This document shows, piece by piece, positions 28,361 through 36,671 of a DNA stretch of 64,000 nucleotides (the stretch's first letter is position 1; each line of letters begins with the position of its first letter). Below the pieces are notes generated by a model. The model was not told the origin of the DNA. It saw nothing but the letters and a program-made list of their open reading frames with translations, and ran no database searches. This DNA comes from a bacterium (lineage in GTDB: Bacteria > Krumholzibacteriota > Krumholzibacteriia > LZORAL124-64-63). Made by a program: the position numbers and the translations under genes. The stretch is taken from positions 310,001 to 374,000 of the forward strand of contig JADJCK010000005.1 of NCBI GenBank assembly GCA_016703265.1, read 5' to 3'.

Positions 28361-30112
28361 TCACTTGAGAAGCGTCACCTTGGTGGTGACCTGCCGGCCC
28401 GGGCTGTCGACGAGGATCAGGTAGGTTCCCGAAGCCAGTTCGCGACCATTGTCCGCACGGCCGGCCCACGAGACGCTGTTGGTCCCGGCGGGGAATTCAC
28501 GATCGGCCAGCCTGGCCACGACCCGCCCGTCGATGTCGTACACGCAGATGCGCACGCGCTGCGCACGACCCAGTTCGAAGCTGACCGACGTGGCCGGGTT
28601 GAACGGGTTCGGCGCCGCCACGACCTGGCTGACGCCCGGCAGATCGGGCTCGAAGTCGAGCGTCGCCTGCGCCATCAGGGTCCATTCGCCGCCGGCGAAC
28701 GCCGCGTAGAGACGGAACGTGAACGGCCCCTGGCCCTGCAGCGTGGCCGCCGGATCCACGGCCGCATACTGCCCGTTGCCGTCTCTCGTGTACGCCACTT
28801 CCCAACTCAGATCGGGCGTCACGGTGCGGGCGCCGGTCAGCCGGAACTGCGGGACGATACCGAGCCCGTCCGGCAGGCTCCACGTCAGCTGCGCCTGCGG
28901 GCCGTCCCAACCAGCGTTCAGGGTGAGCGTCGACGGAAGCGGTGACCCGCAGCCGGCCGGCCAGGCGCCGAGAGTGAGCCCACCGTTGCTGTAGGGATGG
29001 CAGGGAGAAGTGTCCTGGAGATTGAACGCGACCGAGCCCGGGTCGCCGTTGACGCAGAACAGCGGGTCGCGCGACAGGTTCGAATCGCCCATGCCCTGGG
29101 GCGCCGCGGCGCCGATCCAGTTGCCGCCGGCGTTGCCGAAGAGGTTGCTCTGGAAGAGCTGCGGGCCGTAGGTGCCGCCGGAGTAGAGGCCCGCGCCTTC
29201 GTGGAACGCGACGATGGTCGCACTGATCGCTGTTGTCGCGTTGCTGCTGTAGACGCCGGCGCCCCGCCACAGGCCGCGATTGCCGACGAGGGTGCAACGC
29301 ACGAGCGTGGCGCCGGAATCGGCGAAATTCGCCATGGCGCCGCCGTACCGGGCCTCGTTGCCGGTAAAGGTGCAGGCGAAGAACATCGGCTTGGAGTCGA
29401 GGTCGCTGAAGGCGCCGCCGCCGTAGCCGCGATTGCCCGACGTCACGTTGTCGACGAATACCGTCGACATGACGACCGGCGACGAATAGTCGCGGCAGGA
29501 GAGGCCCGCGCCCCAGTCGGCGCTGTTGCCTTCGAAGCGGCAGTTCTGCAGGCTGGGTGAGCCGTACAGCGTGCAGTCCATGCCGCCGCCGCCGCCGCCT
29601 GCCGTATTGCCCGTGAACACACACGCGCTGAATGTCGGGGCGGATTCGAAGACCCAGACAGCGCCGCCGTTACGGGTGGCGCTGTTGTCATGGAACACGC
29701 AATCGGTAACGACGACGGCGGCATTGTTGAAGAGGATGGCGCCGCCGCTCGCATCGTGCAGCGTTTCGCCGTCCGCACGGCCTCCGGTGAAGGTCAGGTT
29801 CCTGATCTCCGACGTCCGCGCATAGTTCTCGCAGCTGAGGATGCGCCCGGCGCCCTGCCCGTCGATGACGACTTCGGCCGCCGTGGCACCGTTGCCGGCC
29901 AGGACAACGCCCTCGGGCAGCGCCAGGCCGGATTCACGGTAGGTTCCGGGATTCACCAGCACGCGATCGCCGGCGCCAGCCCTGGTCAGGGCGGCCCGGA
30001 TCGTGGAGTAGTCGCGGGGTACGATCAAGTCCGCCGCTTGCGCGGGGGGCCCGGCTGCCAGAATTCCTGCCGCCAGGAATCCGACCAGGTTGGTCAGGAT
30101 CAATCTCCGCAA
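28361..30112 (-). CDS. Secreted right-handed beta-helix protein with FlgD-like C-terminal domain
   Basis: The 583-residue protein has a signal peptide (residues 1-27, ending AQA). A parallel beta-helix follows (about 30-350), opening with VPRDYSTIRAALTRAGAGDRVLVNPGTY, the usual start of pectate-lyase-like PbH1 proteins. The helix continues with repeats of the form GGAVW..APTFSACVFTGN. A linker leads to a FlgD-like C-terminal domain (VAAPNPFNPATSVSFEL, VYDIDGRVVARL, ASGTYLILVD). No catalytic residues of a polysaccharide lyase can be assigned. It belongs to the same surface or secreted set as the genes at 14712, 16292 and 20121. ATG at 30112 faces a 285-base divergent spacer. Confidence 0.87.
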   Translation of the reverse strand: MRRLILTNLVGFLAAGILAAGPPAQAADLIVPRDYSTIRAALTRAGAGDRVLVNPGTYRESGLALPEGVVLAGNGATAAEVVIDGQGAGRILSCENYARTSEIRNLTFTGGRADGETLHDASGGAILFNNAAVVVTDCVFHDNSATRNGGAVWVFESAPTFSACVFTGNTAGGGGGGMDCTLYGSPSLQNCRFEGNSADWGAGLSCRDYSSPVVMSTVFVDNVTSGNRGYGGGAFSDLDSKPMFFACTFTGNEARYGGAMANFADSGATLVRCTLVGNRGLWRGAGVYSSNATTAISATIVAFHEGAGLYSGGTYGPQLFQSNLFGNAGGNWIGAAAPQGMGDSNLSRDPLFCVNGDPGSVAFNLQDTSPCHPYSNGGLTLGAWPAGCGSPLPSTLTLNAGWDGPQAQLTWSLPDGLGIVPQFRLTGARTVTPDLSWEVAYTRDGNGQYAAVDPAATLQGQGPFTFRLYAAFAGGEWTLMAQATLDFEPDLPGVSQVVAAPNPFNPATSVSFELGRAQRVRICVYDIDGRVVARLADREFPAGTNSVSWAGRADNGRELASGTYLILVDSPGRQVTTKVTLLK

Positions 30113-30321
30113 ATCCGTCTATCCTCCGTGCGCACACCCTGAAAGCGCGTCCATGGATCCTTGCTACACCGGTGGCGGGACCGGTTCAGGGGGGTCGATG
30201 CAATATGCGGTCCGCTCGGGGCTCCAGGCAACAGGAAACCCGCTTCAATCCGTTTTCATTGCGTTAGCAATGCTGCGAAATCGCGGGCAACGTGCGCAGT
30301 GGCACGACGGTTCCTGATCTT

Positions 30322-30328
30322 GTATCTT
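30322..30328 (+). promoter_or_regulatory. TATCTT -10-like box upstream of the small exported protein
   Basis: TGTATCTTGG contains the same -10 box seen elsewhere in the window (TATCTT, 30323-30328), 70 bases before the ATG at 30398. The matching -35 (TGGCAC, 30300-30305) is poor. The rest of the divergent spacer (30113-30397) shows no gene. Confidence 0.3.
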
Positions 30329-30397
30329 GGAACGGGAACGGAATTAACCGGACGCGTCTCAAGGGGCGCCTCAAGCACCGGCGGGGCGGAATCAGGT

Positions 30398-30817
30398 ATG
30401 GCAAAAAAGCGCATTGTTTCACTTGTCCTGGCCGGCGCGGCCCTTGCCGCAGGGTTGGGTGCGGCTGTCTACCTGACAGCCGGCGGCGCCGACAAGCTGC
30501 GGCCGCGCGATGTGCCGGTGCGCGTGGCTTTCGCCGCCCCCGCGGCCGCGGCGGACCGTCCTGCCGTGTCCCACTACGAGGCCCAGGTCCGCGATATCAC
30601 GCGCGGCGATGAAGAGCTGGTCAAGCCGCTCGAGTTCACGCTTGCGAGCGGTCCGGTCGACTCGCACGTCGTGTGGCTGATGCTCGACTACTACCACTCC
30701 TACCTGGTGCGCGTGCGCGGTGTCGCGGCCGGCGGCGCCACCGGGCTGTGGTCGGACTGGTCGGACCCGCACGAGAACAGTTCGCCCTGGGAAACCCCCG
30801 AGCCGCCCGGCGATTGA
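30398..30817 (+). CDS. Small exported protein with a fibronectin-III-like segment
   Basis: The 139-residue protein has an N-terminal signal or anchor helix (IVSLVLAGAALAAGLGAAVYL). A domain of about 85 residues with fibronectin-III features follows: SHYEAQVRD, SYLVRVRGVAAGGATGLWSDWSDP. The C-terminal half closely resembles part of the 14712 protein (TYRVRVRGVSATG, ALSDPW). It lacks the FlgD-like domain, so it would stay periplasmic or membrane-anchored. I know no function. ATG at 30398 is used since the longer frame upstream lacks an export signal; the ribosome site (CAGG) is weak. Confidence 0.6.
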   Translation: MAKKRIVSLVLAGAALAAGLGAAVYLTAGGADKLRPRDVPVRVAFAAPAAAADRPAVSHYEAQVRDITRGDEELVKPLEFTLASGPVDSHVVWLMLDYYHSYLVRVRGVAAGGATGLWSDWSDPHENSSPWETPEPPGD

Positions 30818-30949
30818 GCGGCGCCAGGGGCAGGCAGGACACATGTGATTTGGCCCCGCGTGCCGCGGGGCCTATTCTTTGGCCGGCGGCGGCGGACACT
30901 TTCACGGGCACTTCCGTCGCCCGCGCACCCCATTCCCGGAGCGGACGCT

Positions 30950-32005
30950 GTGCAGGTCGGGCTGATCGGACTGAAATTCACGGGCAAGACCACGCTTCAC
31001 AACGTGATCACCGGCGGCAATCGTGCGACCGGCCAGGGTGGGGTCGACCCGCACCTGGCGGTGGGCCGCGTGCCCGACGACCGCCTCGAGCGCCTGACGG
31101 CGATGTTCAACCCCAAGCGCACCGTGTACGCGAGCATTTCGTGGGTCGACATCCCCGGCTTTGCCGGCGGCGCCGGCGCCGACGGCGCGCACGAAGCCGT
31201 TCGCTTCCTGGAGCACGGTCGCAAGGTGGACGCGCTGGCCCAGGTCGTCCGCTGTTTCGACGGCGGCTATGGTGCTCCCGACCCGCTCGGTGAACTGGAG
31301 ACCCTGGCCCTGGAACTGACGTTTGCCGACCTGCAGATCGTGGAAAACCGGCTGGAGCGCCTGACCAAGGAAAAGGCCCGCCTGGGCAAGGTGGCCAACC
31401 CGCTCGAGCCGCCGCTGATGGAGCGCTTCCGGGAACAGCTTGAAGCCGGCCGCCCGCTGCGCGAACTGACGTTGTCGCCGGACGAGGCGAAGCTTTCGGT
31501 CGGGTATGCGTTCCTGACCAGCAAGCCGATGATCATCGTCCTCAACCTCGAGGAAGGCGTGGCGGCCGACGCCGCGCTGCTGGAAGCAGCCTCCCGCGCC
31601 GGGGCCGAGGTCGTGTCGCTCAGCGCGCGCGTGGAGGCCGAACTGGGCGAGTTGTCCGACGAGGAAGCCGCCGAGTTCCTGGCCGCCCTCGGCGTGGCCG
31701 AGCCTGCGGTGGGCCGCATGATCCGCGCGGCCTACGGTGCGCTCGAACTGCAGAGCTTCTTCACCGTGGGGCCTGACGAGTGCCGCGCCTGGACCGTGCG
31801 CCGCGGCTCTGCCGCCCCGGTGGCCGCCGGCGTCATCCATTCCGACCTTCAGCGCGGTTTCATCCGCGCCGAGGTGACCGCCTACGATGACCTCATCGCG
31901 GCCGGCGACATGGCCGCGGCCAAGGCGGCCAACAAGGTCCGCCTGGAAGGCAAGGCCTACGTGGTGCAGGACGGCGACATCCTCGAAATCAGGTTCAGCG
32001 TGTGA
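30950..32005 (+). CDS. YchF/OLA1-like P-loop ATPase/GTPase with TGS (DUF933) domain, divergent
   Basis: The 351-residue protein has a G1 loop GLKFTGKTT (residues 7-15), where canonical YchF has a PNVGKST loop. G3 is VDIPGFAGGAGADGAHEA, and the G4 region has VLNLEEG in place of NKxD, a change known in YchF/OLA1 to favour ATP. A coiled-coil insertion (EIVENRLERLTKEKARLG-like, about 125-145) and a C-terminal TGS/DUF933 region follow (FFTVGPDECRAWTVRRGS, GFIRAEVTAYDDL, GKAYVVQDGDILEIRF). It matches the YchF-related DUF933 group better than classic YchF. GTG at 30950 has GGAG eight bases upstream. Its stop overlaps the next GTG (GTGA). Confidence 0.85.
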   Translation: MQVGLIGLKFTGKTTLHNVITGGNRATGQGGVDPHLAVGRVPDDRLERLTAMFNPKRTVYASISWVDIPGFAGGAGADGAHEAVRFLEHGRKVDALAQVVRCFDGGYGAPDPLGELETLALELTFADLQIVENRLERLTKEKARLGKVANPLEPPLMERFREQLEAGRPLRELTLSPDEAKLSVGYAFLTSKPMIIVLNLEEGVAADAALLEAASRAGAEVVSLSARVEAELGELSDEEAAEFLAALGVAEPAVGRMIRAAYGALELQSFFTVGPDECRAWTVRRGSAAPVAAGVIHSDLQRGFIRAEVTAYDDLIAAGDMAAAKAANKVRLEGKAYVVQDGDILEIRFSV

Positions 32006-34026
32006 GCGCGCGCCGCGGCCCTGCCCTTCCGGCAGCCGACCCCGGCTGCCATGGGCCCAGGCGCACGTGGCCGGCCCTTGGCGTGGCGCTGGCGCTCGTT
32101 GCCGCGTTCTGGACCTTCTACTTCCCTCAGGCCGAGCGCTCGGTGTTCGGACGTGTACCCATCCTCGACGAGATCTACTACCTGGAGCGCGCCGCCACGG
32201 CGCCGGATGCGCGCGAACCCCACTACATGTCGCCGCTGTACCCGCAGCTCATCGACCTGGCCGGCAGTGCGACCGAAGCGCCGGGAACGCGCACCTTCAC
32301 TCCGGATCGGCTGCGCGGCATCCGGTTCGTCCAGTTGGCGTGCTGGCTCGGCATTGTCGCACTGCTGCGCCTGATGGCCGGTCGCTGGCTGGCGCCGGTG
32401 GCCGGCCCGGGGTGGCGCCGCACGCTGGTGACCTGGCTGCCGGCGGCCCTGTTCGCCCTCTACCGCCCGGCCGCCGTGTACGTGATGACGGTGCTGCTCG
32501 ATGTGCCGCTCGCTTTCCTGGTGACGGCGTTCCTGGCGTTGGCGACAACGGCTGCCGTACCCCCGACCACCGCGTCCGGGGCCTGGCGCGCTCCGGTGCG
32601 GGCCGCCCTGCTGGGGGTGGTGGTCGGACTGGCGACGCTGTTGCGCGGCACCTCCCTGCTGCTGTTGCCGGTGGGCATGCTGGCGGCCGCCTGGCCGCCC
32701 GGTCCGCGGGCGCGACGGGCGCTCATGGCCCTGGTCGTGGCGGCGGCCGCGGCCGCGGCGATGGCCCCGGCCGTGGCGCACAACTCGCGCGCCGCCGGGC
32801 GCCTGGTCGGACCCGCGCTCAACGGCGGCGTGAACCTCTACATCGGCAACGGGCCCGAGGCGAACGGATTCTATGTGGCGGTCGTGCCGGGCTCGTGGCT
32901 GCTGGATCCGGCCGGCCGTGCTTTCCTGGCCGAGCGCTTCGACAAGCCGGCCATCACCCTGGTGCAGGCCGACAGTCTGTGGGCCGACGCGGCGCTGGCC
33001 TCGGTCCGCGAAAAGCCACTGCGTGCGGCAGGATTGTGGTTGAAGAAGGTCTGGCTGCACCTGCAGGGCTGGGAGATCGACCAGTTGACGACCATCGGCG
33101 GCTGGACGCGCGCGGCCCCGGCGCTCCGCACGCTGCCGGTGCCGTATGCCTTGCTGGTCGTGCTCGGGCTGGCGGGACTGGCCGCCTCGTGGCGCCTGCC
33201 GGCGGCGCGCTGGTGGTCGTTCACGCTGCTGGCGCTGCTGGCGGTGCAGAGCGTGTTCTTCGTCGTCTCGCGCTATCGACTGGCGCTGGTGCCCGCCCTG
33301 GCCCTGCTGGCCGGACTGGCCGCGGCGCGACTGCTTGCGCTGGACCGCGTGTCGCTGCGTCGGCAGCGCTGGCCCCTGGCGGCGGCCGCGGCCCTGTTGC
33401 TGGTGATCCCCTGGGGCTTGGGCGACATCCGTCGCGACTGGCGGGCGCTGGCGGCCGCGAACGAAGCCCTGCGCTGGGCGGAGGTCGGCGTCGCCGACCG
33501 CGATGAGGCGGCGCTGGCGCGAGCCGAGACGCTCTACCGGCAGGCCGTCGATGGTCACGCCGGCGGCCCGGCGCCGTGGCTGGGACTGGCGATGGTCCTC
33601 AAGGAGCGCGGCGAAGCGGCCGCCGCCGAGCAGGTGCTGGTTGAGGGTGCCGCGGCCACCTCGCAGAACCTCGACCTGCTCAAGATGGTGATTCGCCTGC
33701 AGCTGGAGCAGAAGCGGCGCGATGACGCCTTCCCCCGCGTGCTGGCGGCGTTGCGCGACCATCCCCGCGATGCCGACCTGCTGCACCTGGCTGCGGTGTT
33801 GAACGAGCAGGCCGGACGCCGCGAACCGGCGCTGGCCGCGGCCCGCGACTTCCGTCGCCACCATCCGCGCAACCCGCAGGCGTACGTCGACCTGGGCATC
33901 CTGCTGGCCCGCGGCGGCGAACTGGCTGCGGCCGAGGCCGTGTTCCGCGAGGGGCTGCTGGTGGCGCCGGGCCACGCCGACCTGACGGCAAACCTGGCCC
34001 GTGTTGTCGAGGATCGCGCGCGTTGA
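32002..34026 (+). CDS. Multi-pass GT-C (ArnT/PMT-like) membrane protein fused to TPR repeats
   Basis: The 674-residue protein has about ten hydrophobic helices in its first 470 residues. An early acidic pair lies in the first extracytoplasmic loop (VPILDEIYYLERA), as in GT-C glycosyltransferases that use lipid-linked sugars. From about 480 on it switches to soluble TPR helices (PWLGLAMVLKERGEAAAAEQ, AYVDLGILLARGGELAAAEAVF). That architecture suggests O-glycosylation or lipid/glycan modification with a protein-binding tail (inference). The GTG start at 32002 overlaps the stop of the YchF-like gene (GTGA), so translation is coupled. Confidence 0.78.
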   Translation: MSARRGPALPAADPGCHGPRRTWPALGVALALVAAFWTFYFPQAERSVFGRVPILDEIYYLERAATAPDAREPHYMSPLYPQLIDLAGSATEAPGTRTFTPDRLRGIRFVQLACWLGIVALLRLMAGRWLAPVAGPGWRRTLVTWLPAALFALYRPAAVYVMTVLLDVPLAFLVTAFLALATTAAVPPTTASGAWRAPVRAALLGVVVGLATLLRGTSLLLLPVGMLAAAWPPGPRARRALMALVVAAAAAAAMAPAVAHNSRAAGRLVGPALNGGVNLYIGNGPEANGFYVAVVPGSWLLDPAGRAFLAERFDKPAITLVQADSLWADAALASVREKPLRAAGLWLKKVWLHLQGWEIDQLTTIGGWTRAAPALRTLPVPYALLVVLGLAGLAASWRLPAARWWSFTLLALLAVQSVFFVVSRYRLALVPALALLAGLAAARLLALDRVSLRRQRWPLAAAAALLLVIPWGLGDIRRDWRALAAANEALRWAEVGVADRDEAALARAETLYRQAVDGHAGGPAPWLGLAMVLKERGEAAAAEQVLVEGAAATSQNLDLLKMVIRLQLEQKRRDDAFPRVLAALRDHPRDADLLHLAAVLNEQAGRREPALAAARDFRRHHPRNPQAYVDLGILLARGGELAAAEAVFREGLLVAPGHADLTANLARVVEDRAR

Positions 34027-34133
34027 CCGCTGGAAACGCCGACCAGGCGCGTTAGGCTGCTCGCATGCATTGATCCCGGCGATCCAGACACTCACGCCCC
34101 CCCGGGGGGCGGCAACCTCCAGAGGCAGGAACC

Positions 34134-34790
34134 ATGAACACGAATCCCATCACCGCCCGCCGTCTTGGCCTGGCGGCCATCCTGGCGATCCTGGCCCTGG
34201 GCGCAGGCCCTGTCCCGGCCCAGCACGACGAATCGCAAGACCGCGACGCGATGCCTGCGATCGCCGCCGACGATGATGATGACTTCGGCCCCGGCGGCGG
34301 CCGCTTCGAGGGACGCATGGGCCGCCGGCTCGGCCTGACGGAAGGGCAGCAGGATGCCGTCGCGAAGATCCACGAGGCCGGCCGCGCGCGCGACCTGCCG
34401 CTCCGCAAGCAGCTGCGCCAGCTGCGGCACGACCTGAAGGGCGAGATGATGAAGGATGAGCCCTCGGAGAAGGCCGCCCTCGCGATCGTGTCCCGCCTGG
34501 GTGACGTGCGCACGAAGCTGCAGTCCGGCCGGCTGTCCGATCGCCTGGCGGTCCGCGCACTGTTGACCGAGGAACAGCGTGAGCGCCTGCCGCAGTGGGG
34601 CCTCGAAGGCGAACGCGGCGGCCGCGGCGAGCGCGGTGGCCCGCGCGCCGGGCACATGCGCGGTGGACGCGGTGGACGCGGTGGGCCCGGCTGCGAGGCG
34701 CCGGCATGCGACGGCAATGGTCCCGGCCGTGGCGGCCCGGGACAGGGTCCGCGCGGACCGCGCTGGCACCAGGAACGGGACGCGGACTGA
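34134..34790 (+). CDS. Spy/CpxP-like periplasmic LTxxQ protein with Gly/Arg-rich tail
   Basis: The 218-residue protein has a signal peptide (residues 1-29, ending GPVPAQ), a short acidic run (ADDDDDFG) and an all-helical Spy/CpxP-type core: LGLTEGQQDAVAKIHEAGRA and a second copy, LTEEQRERLPQW. The tail (about 155-218) is dominated by Gly, Arg and Pro (GGRGERGG, RGGRGGRGGPG) and has two Cys. Spy-like proteins act as ATP-independent chaperones or metal sensors in the periplasm. It lies nine bases before the ECF sigma gene and so probably belongs to the stress operon that follows. GGCAGGAACC precedes ATG. Confidence 0.82.
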   Translation: MNTNPITARRLGLAAILAILALGAGPVPAQHDESQDRDAMPAIAADDDDDFGPGGGRFEGRMGRRLGLTEGQQDAVAKIHEAGRARDLPLRKQLRQLRHDLKGEMMKDEPSEKAALAIVSRLGDVRTKLQSGRLSDRLAVRALLTEEQRERLPQWGLEGERGGRGERGGPRAGHMRGGRGGRGGPGCEAPACDGNGPGRGGPGQGPRGPRWHQERDAD

Positions 34791-34799
34791 CGAAAGGCC

Positions 34800-35379
34800 G
34801 TGAACGGCGTGTCGGAACAGCGGCCGCAGTGGGATGATGACGAGCTCATGGCCCGCACGGCGGCGGGAGAGGAGGCGGCCTTCCGCCTCCTCGTCGACCG
34901 CTGGCAGCGCGATGTGCTCGCGTTCCTCATCCACATGACCGGCTCGCGCGACGACGCGGGAGGACCTGGCCCAGGAGACGTTCGTGCGCGTGTTCCGGCA
35001 GGCGGGAAACTATCGCGCCGAAGGTCGCTTCCGGAGCTGGCTGTTGCGCATTGCCGGCAACCTGGCACGCAGCCGGCACCGCCGTCGGCGACTGTTGAAA
35101 TGGCTGCCGCTGGACACGGAAAAGCACGACGTGGCCTCGTCGCTGCCGTCGGCCGACCGCGGCATCGAAGCCGAACAGACGGCGCAGGTGGTGCGGGCGG
35201 CCATCGCCAGGCTGCCCGAGAGGCAGCGCCAGGCGCTGGTGCTGCACCGGTTCCAGGGCTTGCGCTACGCGGAAGTGGCCGACGCCATGGGAACCTCCCT
35301 GCCCGGGGTGGAATCGCTGATCCAGAGAGCGTTGGCCGGGCTGCGGACCGACCTGGCGCGAAGGGGAGAGACACCATGA
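34800..35379 (+). CDS. ECF-family RNA polymerase sigma factor; frameshifted
   Basis: This is an extracytoplasmic-function sigma factor of about 193 residues. Region 2 reads DDELMARTAAGEEAAFRLLVDRW and FLIHMTGSRDDA, then (after correction) EDLAQETFVRVFRQA. Region 4 is ARLPERQRQALVLHRFQGLRYAEVADAMGTSLPGVESLIQRAL. At 34958-34960 an extra G (GCGGGAG) breaks the frame inside region 2; removing it restores the invariant DLAQETF motif. The start may be GTG 34800 or GTG 34809 (the latter at a better distance from AAAGG). Its stop overlaps the anti-sigma ATG (ATGA), as usual for such pairs. Confidence 0.9.
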
Positions 35380-35882
35380 AGCACGTGACCGACAGATTGG
35401 CCGCCTGGCTGGGCGGCGAACTGGAGGCGGCCGAAGCCGCGACGCTGGCGGCGCACCTGGAGGTCTGCGCGGACTGCCGTCGCGAGGCGGCGGAAGCCCG
35501 TGCGGACTGGGCGCTGCTCGAAGTGGCGGCCGTATCGGCTGCGGAGGCTGGACCGGGAAGGGTACCTGCCATCTGGCCGGCCGTTCGCGCGCGCACCTTC
35601 GGACGCGACACCGCGGGCTGGTTCTTCGGGCGCAGTCCCGCCACCCGCATGTCGCTGGCCGTGGCAACGGTTGCCATCGGCGTGCTGTGCGGCCGCCTGA
35701 CCGGCAGCCTGTCCGGACCCGCGAAGGCGGTGGCCGACGATGACAGCGGCCTCGCTGCCGTCTGGCTCGAGGAATCCTCATGGCACGACGAAAGCAGCGG
35801 CGGCCTGGCCGACACCTGGCTAGCCCTGGCCGGAACCGACGATGTGCAGGCAAGCGCCGAGGCGCAGGGAGGTACCAAATGA
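35376..35882 (+). CDS. Zinc-finger anti-sigma factor, single-pass membrane protein
   Basis: The 168-residue protein has an N-terminal ZAS-type zinc-binding domain with the HxxxCxxC core (HLEVCADCRREA, about residues 27-38). One membrane helix follows (about 90-110, MSLAVATVAIGVLCGRLTG), then an acidic periplasmic tail (VADDDSGLAAVWLEESSWHDESS). Such proteins hold the cognate ECF sigma at the membrane until a signal is sensed. It overlaps the sigma gene by four bases (ATGA), and its own stop overlaps the next ATG (ATGA), giving a tightly coupled sigma/anti-sigma/sensor unit. Confidence 0.88.
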   Translation: MKHVTDRLAAWLGGELEAAEAATLAAHLEVCADCRREAAEARADWALLEVAAVSAAEAGPGRVPAIWPAVRARTFGRDTAGWFFGRSPATRMSLAVATVAIGVLCGRLTGSLSGPAKAVADDDSGLAAVWLEESSWHDESSGGLADTWLALAGTDDVQASAEAQGGTK

Positions 35883-36493
35883 ACCGGCTGCTGCGCCTGT
35901 TCCTGCTCGTTTCGCTGGGCCTGAACCTGGGCCTGGGCTGGGTCGTGCTTAAGAACCTCCGCGAACCCGAACGGCGCCTGCCCGCTTCCGGGCGGGCGTG
36001 GCGCGAACGGCCGGCCCCCGACGATTCGGCGGCCTGGCGGCGCATGATGCACCATCGTTTGGAACGACTGTCGACCGTGCTGGACCTGGAGCCTGCGCAG
36101 GCCGAACGGCTCCAGCAGCTCCAGGTCGCCAACGGACCGGTGGTGCGCGAGCATCGCGAACGGATCGAAACCGCTCGCCTGCGCGTTCGCGAAGCGGCTG
36201 ACGCCGGCGGTTTCGACACTGAGGGTGTGCGGTCCGCGCTGGTCGGGCTGCGTCACGCCCAGGCCGAACTCGATTCTCTCGCCCAGGAATTCCTCATGCA
36301 GGAGTTCGCGGTGATGACCCCGCCGCAGCGGGCGCGCTACCTGGAACTGCTGCCGCTCGATCCCTGGCGCTCGGGCCGCCCCGGCGGGCCGGGAGGGCCC
36401 GGGGGGCAGAGAGGGCCCGAAGGACCCGGCGACCTGGACGGCGAAGACGGCGGGCCCGGCGGTGAACGTGGACACCGGCGCCGGGGGGAATAA
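35879..36493 (+). CDS. Membrane-anchored Spy/CnrX-like sensor (Metal_resist type) with collagen-like tail
   Basis: The 204-residue protein has an N-terminal membrane helix (LLRLFLLVSLGLNLGLGWVVL). The helical periplasmic domain resembles heavy-metal-sensor/Spy proteins (RLSTVLDLEPAQAERLQQLQ, LDSLAQEFLMQEFAVMTPPQRARYLE). The tail from about 165 is Gly-X-Y-like (GRPGGPGGPGGQRGPEGPG), reminiscent of short collagen-like tracts. In CnrYXH-type systems a similar protein (CnrX) senses metal for an ECF sigma; here it is the last gene after sigma and anti-sigma. Role as sensor or chaperone output is inferred. The start is coupled to the anti-sigma stop (ATGA). Confidence 0.78.
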   Translation: MNRLLRLFLLVSLGLNLGLGWVVLKNLREPERRLPASGRAWRERPAPDDSAAWRRMMHHRLERLSTVLDLEPAQAERLQQLQVANGPVVREHRERIETARLRVREAADAGGFDTEGVRSALVGLRHAQAELDSLAQEFLMQEFAVMTPPQRARYLELLPLDPWRSGRPGGPGGPGGQRGPEGPGDLDGEDGGPGGERGHRRRGE

Positions 36494-36498
36494 AGCGG

Positions 36499-36528
36499 TT
36501 GACAGCCGGTTGGCAGGTTTCATATCTA
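36499..36528 (+). promoter_or_regulatory. Candidate promoter of the TPR lipoprotein gene
   Basis: A perfect TTGACA (36499-36504) and TATCTA (36523-36528) are 18 bases apart, directly downstream of the stress operon's last stop and about 145 bases before the ATG at 36672. Confidence 0.55.
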
Positions 36529-36671
36529 TTACCAACGAATAAGGCCGCTTCTGCGCGCCTCGGCGGCCCGGCGCCTCCAGCCGCCGCGGCCCGTATCCCC
36601 ACCTCCGCCAGGGCCCATCACACTCAGGATCCTGGCCGCTGCTCAGACATTCCCGAGGGGGAACCGCCTTG

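Noticed and set aside
30300..30316. Sigma-54-like promoter (TGGCACG-N4-TTCCT) before the gene at 30398
   Set aside because: The essential GC of the -12 element is CC here, and no sigma-54 activator or regulon link is visible.
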